Shown here piece by piece: positions 57,466-64,000 of a stretch of DNA of 64,000 nt. Each line of letters starts with the position of its first letter. The stretch's first letter is position 1. Both the position numbers and the translations under genes were made by a program. The notes below the pieces were generated by a model. That model was not told where the DNA came from and ran no database searches. It worked only from the letters and a program-made list of their open reading frames with translations. Location of the stretch: assembly GCA_023627715.1 (NCBI GenBank), contig JAMAHW010000082.1, positions 124,001 to 188,000 on the forward strand, read 5' to 3'. The DNA is from Periconia sp. R9002 (lineage: Eukaryota > Ascomycota > Dothideomycetes > Pleosporales > Periconiaceae).

Positions 57466-57475
57466 CTATTATTAG
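57466..57475 (-). promoter_or_regulatory. Rlm1/MEF2-type binding box
   Basis: CTATTATTAG exactly fits CTA(A/T)4TAG, the yeast Rlm1 and vertebrate MEF2 site. It is 383 bases upstream of the RLM1 start codon, so the encoded factor may regulate its own gene. Confidence 0.55.
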
Positions 57476-58270
57476 GAAATGAGAATGGGAGGAGAGTCGC
57501 GCTCAGGCTGCTTACTTGAAGAACTCTCCGCTGTGGGCAGGGATGGGTCGGAAAGGCTTACCAGGCTTATGTAACTACGTAACTTTGCGTACGTCCGGAA
57601 GCGGTTACTGTACAAAGAAAGAAACACGCCAAGTACACGGGGGATGGTAACGTATTGAGCCAACGATTGGTAGCCGAGTTCCGTCCAGAGCAGCCAGGCC
57701 TACCAACGTTTTGCGTCTGTGCATCGCTTGTGTGTATCCCCCCGGTCGTTACTGAAATTTACCATTCTTGTATTACCGTGCAAATTTCCCGCCAGCCATG
57801 GCCCGCCAAACACTATCAAGACAGGCTTAGCATGCCGAGTTATTTTAAGGAACATGGATAGTTACAGCAAGTAGAGATGCTCGCCAGGGTCCTCGTCCTC
57901 CCGACCATGGTGGTGATTATTTTTTTCCCCTCTCCATCCACCATGTCACCCGATTTCATCTTGGGCTGAAGGGCGACGTATGAGAGGCATGAGCCCACAC
58001 TCGATGCGTGTCAAGTTCATCCCATGCCAGTTGTTCGGATTTAGCATCTGTGTCGTCCCGTTGCAGCATCAGCTCAGCGACATCAACTATCCTGGCACAT
58101 GTGCTTGAGAGTAATGTTGACATGGATCAACAATACATTCCATGGACAGGCAGGTACGACATGTATTGCAGTGCACATGTGGTGGTGATGCAGGTGCCGC
58201 ACCGGTGAGCCCGACTTGACCAGATGCGTTGCACGTCCCATCATTGCTTCTCGGACATGACATAGCATGT

Positions 58271-58297
58271 GCTCTGCTCTGCTCTGCTCTGCTCTGC
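58271..58297. repeat. (GCTCT)5 microsatellite
   Basis: Five perfect copies of GCTCT followed by GC, in the gap between RLM1 and the Msb1-like gene. Confidence 0.95.
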
Positions 58298-60474
58298 AGT
58301 CTGCACACTTTTGTACACTCCCGTCGAGCGCGTTGGCGCGACTGCCAAAGCTGGGAAATTGCAATGCCGTGAAGTTGGCCGCGACCTCGAGTCGACATGT
58401 GGGGAGGGGAATCCTGGAGCGAGGCACGAGCTAGTCCGTGGCACGCTGCTTTGGTTGCGTTTGGCAACCGTTTGGATGATACCCTACACCATCCAAATCT
58501 CCACTTCCTTACCTCGCACCCTGCCCTGTACAATCCATACTTGGGTGGTTGCGCTTGGTGACGCCGATACCTTAGGTACGTGGGGAGCGGGCTGGCCCTC
58601 GATTCGAGCCGGGCCAGTGCACACTGCCGGCATCTCATCGTGTTCAACGGGAGTGAGTGAGCAAAACGTTCCATGCACATACCTACCTACATGCCTACAT
58701 ACGGGGAGAGACAGGTCAGACAGGATGGATGCAACTAGGTACGGCCCAACGACAACCAGTCGGCGTTTCGTCTGTCGTTCGAGGTAGATTTTGGATTCGA
58801 CGCCCGATTGGCAGTAGTGCCGATCTTTTTTCCCACGTTTATTGGGGGGTGGTGTATTTTTAGCATCTCTCAATTTACGCGATGCGATCGTCTGCAGGTC
58901 GTTTAATCTGCACGCGCTTATGGGCCCTCCTCCTCTTGAACGCCGATCTCCATCTTTCAACTCCAACGCCAAACAAAAACGCGTCTTGGGCCCAGAACAC
59001 TAGTCTTTCGTAAGACTCCCCTCGCACACCCTCCACACACACATACTTTGGAGCAACCATCTTACTTGCTTAAACGCCCTGACCTCGTATCTCTTCTGAA
59101 GACCCAGTAGTTCTATACTCAGGCCAATATCATGCGTGTGATGCCATACCTCCACCATGGTCAATTTTCTACGTCACCCTTTACCTTGCTCTTAGTGGTT
59201 CCCCTGCTCTGGGCTTCGCTTTTGTTATTCCACCCAGCATTTCCAAAATAAGCGTCACGTCACCTCCTGTTTCCTCATCTCAGGTACATGTGTATTCTTA
59301 GACAAATACGCGCACAACTTATGAAATAAGATCCATCCGTCCAGCATGACTTCATGCACGCACATCTAATGTTAGACAAAATATTGTACCCAACTACACA
59401 TGGCATCATTCGCCTAGTCATCAACCCAGGTAAACTTGACCAGATTTTTCAGGTCCACTCAAGAAAGCATCTCTTGCTAGGCTGTCAAAGTTGCACTTTC
59501 ACACGCTAGTACAAAGTGCTTCTCTCCTATACATTGTAAAACTACTACAAAGGCTATTTGGCCTGGTCGAGGACGTCATTATGAAACTTGGTTGTGTCGA
59601 TTCAGCGAGTAATCCAACACTCTGTTATGATAAACTTCTTTTTTCTTTTTTCATACAATCTCATTATCTCCTTCACAAAACCTAAATTGGGAGTTAGGTG
59701 ATGTCCTTTATTCCGTCAGTCTATCACAAGTGCAACTTGCACTTCTTGTAAACGGTCTCGGAAACCTCAACGTTAAGTTTCAAAATTGCTTCTTCACACC
59801 AGATATGCGGGGGGAAAGGGTGAAAGTGGCCTAGAATTGTATGCACATTTTCATTCATAGCCTTGCGGCGTTGCCGTTATTTCACTTGTACTCGAGAAAG
59901 TTCCCGGCACTGAAAAAGATAGAAGAACATTGAATGGCAGTGAACTATAGTACAAAGGACATCTTGTCTACTGTTGGCTAGTGATTAGGGTGTGATTGGC
60001 AACAGTTCACCAAAATAGTCAAAAAATTCAATATATTCATAAAGCAATGCTGACTAATTAACTTCATACCTCCATTACCCTCTCTAAGACCGATGTACGA
60101 GATATCCTTGATTTCATCGATTCTTCCTCGAGGTCCTGATGGCACATCCTTTATTATGTTCGGAATGATGAAGTCGCGGAAATAACCAGACATGTCATCC
60201 ATGGACGTCGCTATATGAGCTTACACGTCATTCAAAAGAAGGATTAAATCGAAACAAAAACCGCATCCATGGCTATTTTCCTTCAGAATGAAACACGCTA
60301 GAAAGGGGTATTAATCGTAAAGAGAATAAAAAGGGGGGTATCAGAGCGCTTTGTAGGCTACAAAAACAATGAGGTACTATGCGACATGACTCTAAGATGA
60401 GTCAGCAACTTGCATTCTCTCGTTAGATAAGTGAGAACAAACCATATGTCAGAAACACGAATCAAAATCGGCTT

Positions 60475-63400
60475 CTAGGGCTTTGAACCGGCGGTAGGAG
60501 GCTGCCCGTCCATGGCTCCTGTTAATTCAGCAACACGAGCTTTGATACGAGCAACACGGCTCTCAATTGTTTCCTCGCCACTAGTTTCGCCCTCATCCGT
60601 TCGTACGCTTTGACTATGACTCCGGCGAGATTGCTCCTCGCTCAGTCTTGCTGCACGATCAGCGGCATTCTTCCTGATTTGAGCCCATCGGTCTTGCGTT
60701 GGGGCCTGCTGGAGGCCTAGATCGACTGATTCCTCGGAAACATCGTCCATGGAAGGACGGTAGTGTTCTCCCGACATCGGATGTTCATGTTCAGATGAGT
60801 GAGCATGGCGAGGGATAGTTGGTGCCGCATCATCTTCGTCATCTGTATCATCAGGGACAAAAGCCGGCATTTCTTCCATTGGACCTTGATCGAACTGATT
60901 GAAGGCCGCGGTTGGCTCTTGTTTTTGCTTGGGGCTAGGAACAACCTGCAGTGCCGGCTCGTTATACGTTGCAGATATCGCGGATACGGCTGGGCTGGTC
61001 TGGACATCTGGAGAAGCAGCCCTAATCGGGGGAGGTCTCTCTAAACTGATACTTGGGGAAGGTGCTCGAGCAGGTGTCTCGACACTATCATCATCAATAC
61101 GAGAAACGCTTCGTGGGTTCTCCTCGACGTGGGCAGCTGGGGCAGAATCCAGCTTTTTCTTGCCAAACAATTTCCTGAAGCCGCCAGTACCACCCTCCTT
61201 TTTCTTCAACTTCTTCGGGGGAGACTTCTTCTGTTCTGGAGTAGGTGCAAGGACTGTTTCCTCGCCGGGCTTACTATGATCCTGAATGGGGGCAGGTTTC
61301 CGTTCTACCGCGGGTTTTCTCAAAGCTGGGTGTTGTTCCATGGGAGCCGCTTGAGCTTGAGGGGCAGGCTTCTCATCCAGAGCAACAGAGGGCATCGGAG
61401 AGCTCCTTCCTAAGCCCCCAGATGAAGCGCCAACAGTTTGGTGGTGTGTCACATGACCAGTCTGCCCGTTGACACTTTGAGCGTCCTTCTCTGATGAAGG
61501 CAACGCAGGAAGGTCGCGATTGGAGTGATTCTGGGATAACATAGATGTACTTCCATTAGCGACCGACAGCAGATTACTGGTCGAACCTTTCCCAGCATTT
61601 GTATCGCCGAGATATTGCGCTCTGAGAGCATCACGATCCTTCGCACCCTCCCCAAACTTTTTGTCCCATTTCATGGCAGGCGCTGCATCGCTTAAGAGAT
61701 GGGGCTGCAAGGTCAAAACACTATTAGTCTTGGTCGACATCGCATCATCTTTTCTGGCGCGGCGTTGGGCAAACTCCTCGGCGGCCTGTTTCTCCCTTTG
61801 GCTTTGGGCTAGTTGTGCAGCGGCTGCCTGCACCCGCGCCTGCTGGTCCGGCCCAATGCTGGTCTTGCTCATTGGTGTGTTTGCTGTTGTCCGGTTGTAG
61901 GGCTCTTTGGTTGGTTTTTTGCCAGTCGACTTTCTCCGTCCTAATCGTCCTCGCCTAGTCCAACTGAACATGCCTTTCTTTTCTGCAATATAAGCACCTT
62001 CTTCTGGACCAGTTGAAGCACCTTTCACTTGCTCTTCGACGACCAACCATTTTGCTCCAGTGATTTTGGTTTCAATCAAGGTGCAACGTCCGAACGCAGC
62101 TTTGCGGTCCACGGTCTCTTCGTCTGCTAGACTCGTCATCCAGACCCACCAAAACGTATCATCCAAGTCGAATTGAGTGATACTAGCAAGCTCCCCCGGT
62201 TCGAGATCTTCCTCCGCATGAAGGCCGTTCCGGACATGAGATTGAGAACTATGAACACGAGAAACCTCGCCGATAGGTGGAAGCTTAGCAGAGGGTGCCA
62301 ATAGAGTTGGCGCAGTGCTGTGGCTGTTCTCATCCTGAAAGCCAGACGAGAGAAAATCAGCCCAGGAAGGCGTTGTTGGTCGACCAAAATCATTGTTCCT
62401 AGAATGAGATGCACCATTCAAAGCAGAAAACTCCCGTAAACCATTTGAGTGTGATGTTCCTGTAGTACTAGGCGCTGGAGAATCGAGGAGGCCAGCGAAT
62501 CCAAGATCCTCGAATCGGGACCAAGAAGGGTCACTATCTGAAAGAGAGGGGTCCGCGCGCGATTGGTTGGCAGATGAGATACACTGAAGAACTCTTCGGC
62601 ACTCATCAGTCAAAGCAGTGACTGTGTCGTCGTAGGCTGAAAAAGCCTGCAACGCTTCGTCGTCGTCACGGTATTCAAAGTTCTTAGCACGACGAAGGAG
62701 AGCAAATGGAGTTGGCGAGACTGAATCCACGATCATAACGACTCGGGTTGTCGTTGTCTGCATTAGCGTTGGCGTCTGCGGTGGGTATTCCGTCTGTGAA
62801 AGAAGAGATTGAAGAGCCAGGGGAAGATTAGATATGGCCCCTATAGTGTTTGGATCTGGATTTAGCGATCGCAAATAAGCGAAGAATAGATGACTGGCAG
62901 CGTCGGCAGCCCTGCTCAAAGTTAGTCATGATGTAAGTAACAATGTGGTACGTCCTTACTTTTGCCAAGTGCGATAACCCTCGGCGAAGCCGTTGCCTTC
63001 ATCAGAAAACTCAAAAGCCCACCACCCTGCCAGACGAGACAGTTTTCTACCCCCCATGCCATTGGTTTTGCCTCGTGCAGCTGTTGAAGACAGGAGATCG
63101 AAAAAGTCGAAAATGATTTGCCTCCGAGATTCAGAATCCACACTCATGGGAATGAAGGTATCGAATGCATGCCTGGCGAAGTTTGAATCTGTGGAATACA
63201 TCAGTACCAGATGAAGAGAGATTGTGTTTTATACGCCGGGGCAACTTACCGGCCTCGCCGATGCGAAAAAGCTCATAGACATCCCAGCTAACAACACCAC
63301 CTGGAATTCTGCTCCAACACCATTTCAGTATGCTACATAGGGTCTACGAAGGTTACTAACAAGTCGCGATGATTTACAGACGGATTGAACTTACGAGCGG

Positions 63401-63789
63401 CTCCGCTAAGCGCAATTCCTGGGCCAATGCTTCGCCTTCGTATTGCCTCGATCCTTCATAGGCCGACCTGAAGAAGTTTCGAATAAAATTGCGTGCAGCG
63501 CTCTGGTCGGAGGCCGGGCGGAAGGGAAGCAGGATGAAAGGAATATCGAGGGCTGGCGAGAATTAGCACTGCAATTTGCCATATCCGCGTGCGGTCACAT
63601 ACCCCTCGCCTTCATTTCCTGCGTGCAGACATGAACCAGCTCTTGAATCTCGGTCACTTGTATATCCTTTCGTGTCCATGATTCTTCCCACCTCGGCTTG
63701 GGAGGTGCTGGGGGCTGTTCATTCTTGTCCGCCTTGGATCCTGCTCGAGACGCATCCTTGGACTTGAAAACGTTTTTGAAAAAAGGCAT
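60475..63789 (-). CDS. Msb1/Mug8-family protein (DUF1708)
   Basis: Member of the fungal DUF1708 family related to yeast Msb1, a cell-polarity protein linked to Rho1/Pkc1 and Cdc42 signalling; that role is inferred. Exons 63789-63603, 63552-63395, 63343-63250, 63188-62960 and 62911-60475; phases agree; 1034 residues. The N-terminal domain (about 1-260) has MPFFKNVFKSKDASRAG, WTRKDIQVTEIQELVHV, ALDIPFILLPFRPASDQ, SWDVYELFRIGE, FARHAFDTFIPMSV, the motif GRKLSRLAGWWAFEF, and TWQKAADAASHLFFAYLRSL. A WD-like short motif FWWVWMTSLADEETV lies near 345. The C-terminal two thirds are disordered, Ser/Pro/Lys-rich, with a Lys cluster KKSPPKKLKKKEGGTGGFRK followed by LFGKKK, acidic and His patches (DDTDDEDDAAPTIPRHAHSS), and a closing heptad-like helix (ESRVARIKARVAELTGAM). 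The third acceptor was chosen for phase. Confidence 0.82.
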
Positions 63790-64000
63790 GGTCGATGGAC
63801 GGGGCCGAGAATAGGCGGTTCGCCCTGTCGAGCGAAGGCGGGACCGATTGTGCTGTGCGTGCGCAGGAAAAGGGGAGGGTGGAGGAGGAGACTGGCTTAA
63901 ATGGCGCGCGCAGGACAAGCTGGAGTCGCAAAATCAAACGCGGCGAGCGGCGCAGACGAGACTGCGGTGCTGTCGAGTAGTCGGGGTCGTCTTGTATCGT
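63790..64000. other. Msb1-like promoter, right edge
   Basis: 211 bases upstream of the Msb1-like start codon, cut by the window edge. GC-rich leader sequence with no other gene visible. Confidence 0.5.

Larger units (their letters stand above)
57084..60474. other. Long intergenic region
   Basis: 3.4 kb between two leftward genes. Left part: RLM1 leader with GGCGGCGA-rich sequence and an Rlm1-type box (57466-57475). Middle: GC-mixed sequence with a (GCTCT)5 microsatellite and a short Lys/Arg-rich reverse frame. Right part (59.3-60.4 kb) is AT-rich. One real-ATG small frame (60202-59978, minus) is noted in the findings. No domain-bearing gene supported. Confidence 0.5.

Noticed and set aside
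58590..58622. CTGGCCC...GGGCCAG inverted repeat with a TTCGA loop
   Set aside because: The 7-bp stem and TTCGA suggested a tRNA T-arm, but no D-arm, anticodon arm or acceptor stem can be fitted around it.
1..64000. Search for tRNA, rRNA, transposon, CRISPR and secondary-metabolite cluster
   Set aside because: No tRNA-type B box with matching arms, no transposase or reverse-transcriptase frame, no long terminal repeats, no spaced direct-repeat array, and no polyketide or peptide synthase domain seen.

Overview
The window is nuclear DNA from a filamentous ascomycete (Pezizomycotina; a Dothideomycete-like fungus is my guess, not provable from this sequence). The evidence is dense protein-coding genes on both strands, short GT-AG introns (mostly 46-80 nt), CT-rich leaders, and housekeeping proteins of clearly fungal type. 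I see no prokaryotic operon structure, mobile element, rRNA, tRNA or CRISPR array. I reconstructed 25 protein-coding genes by splicing exons by eye and checking that every junction keeps the reading frame.

Layout. 1-9.4 kb: Ctr copper transporter (-), 3-hydroxyanthranilate dioxygenase BNA1 (+) with a leader resembling a mitochondrial presequence, origin-recognition subunit ORC3 (-), a GPATCH11-like G-patch protein (-) and a DUF3712 membrane protein (+). 9.7-25.6 kb: an uncharacterised protein (-), OPA3 (-), polo-like kinase (+), an ANCHR/ZFYVE19-like protein (+), a cysteine-rich protein (-), an ELMO/CED-12 protein (+) and a serine-rich conserved protein (+). 25.6-29.2 kb is a gene-poor gap. 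29.2-39 kb: CCT4 (-) and RPT1 (+) head to head, a SUR7/PalI-family membrane protein (-) and two disordered uncharacterised proteins. 39.8-48.7 kb: O-mannosyltransferase PMT4 (-), a UAA nucleotide-sugar transporter (-), PP2A B55 subunit (-) and ribosomal protein uL3 (+). 49.8-57.1 kb: SDH1 (+), a penta-EF-hand protein (-) and the MADS-box factor RLM1 (-). After a second gap of 3.4 kb comes an Msb1/DUF1708-family protein (-), followed by the right edge.

The genes are mostly unrelated housekeeping functions. Some groupings are suggestive: chaperonin plus proteasome genes share one promoter; PMT4 lies beside a nucleotide-sugar transporter; and several cell-wall or polarity genes (SUR7-like, PMT4, RLM1, Msb1-like) lie in the right half. 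Notable signals are an 8-nt exon in RPT1, 17- and 20-nt exons in the penta-EF-hand gene, a perfect Rlm1-type box upstream of RLM1 itself, a heat-shock-element-like site between CCT4 and RPT1, a 12-bp perfect hairpin at 10.5 kb, and several conserved-looking but unrecognised proteins. I found no convincing wholly new multi-gene system. The regulatory and microexon findings and the unrecognised proteins are the best leads.
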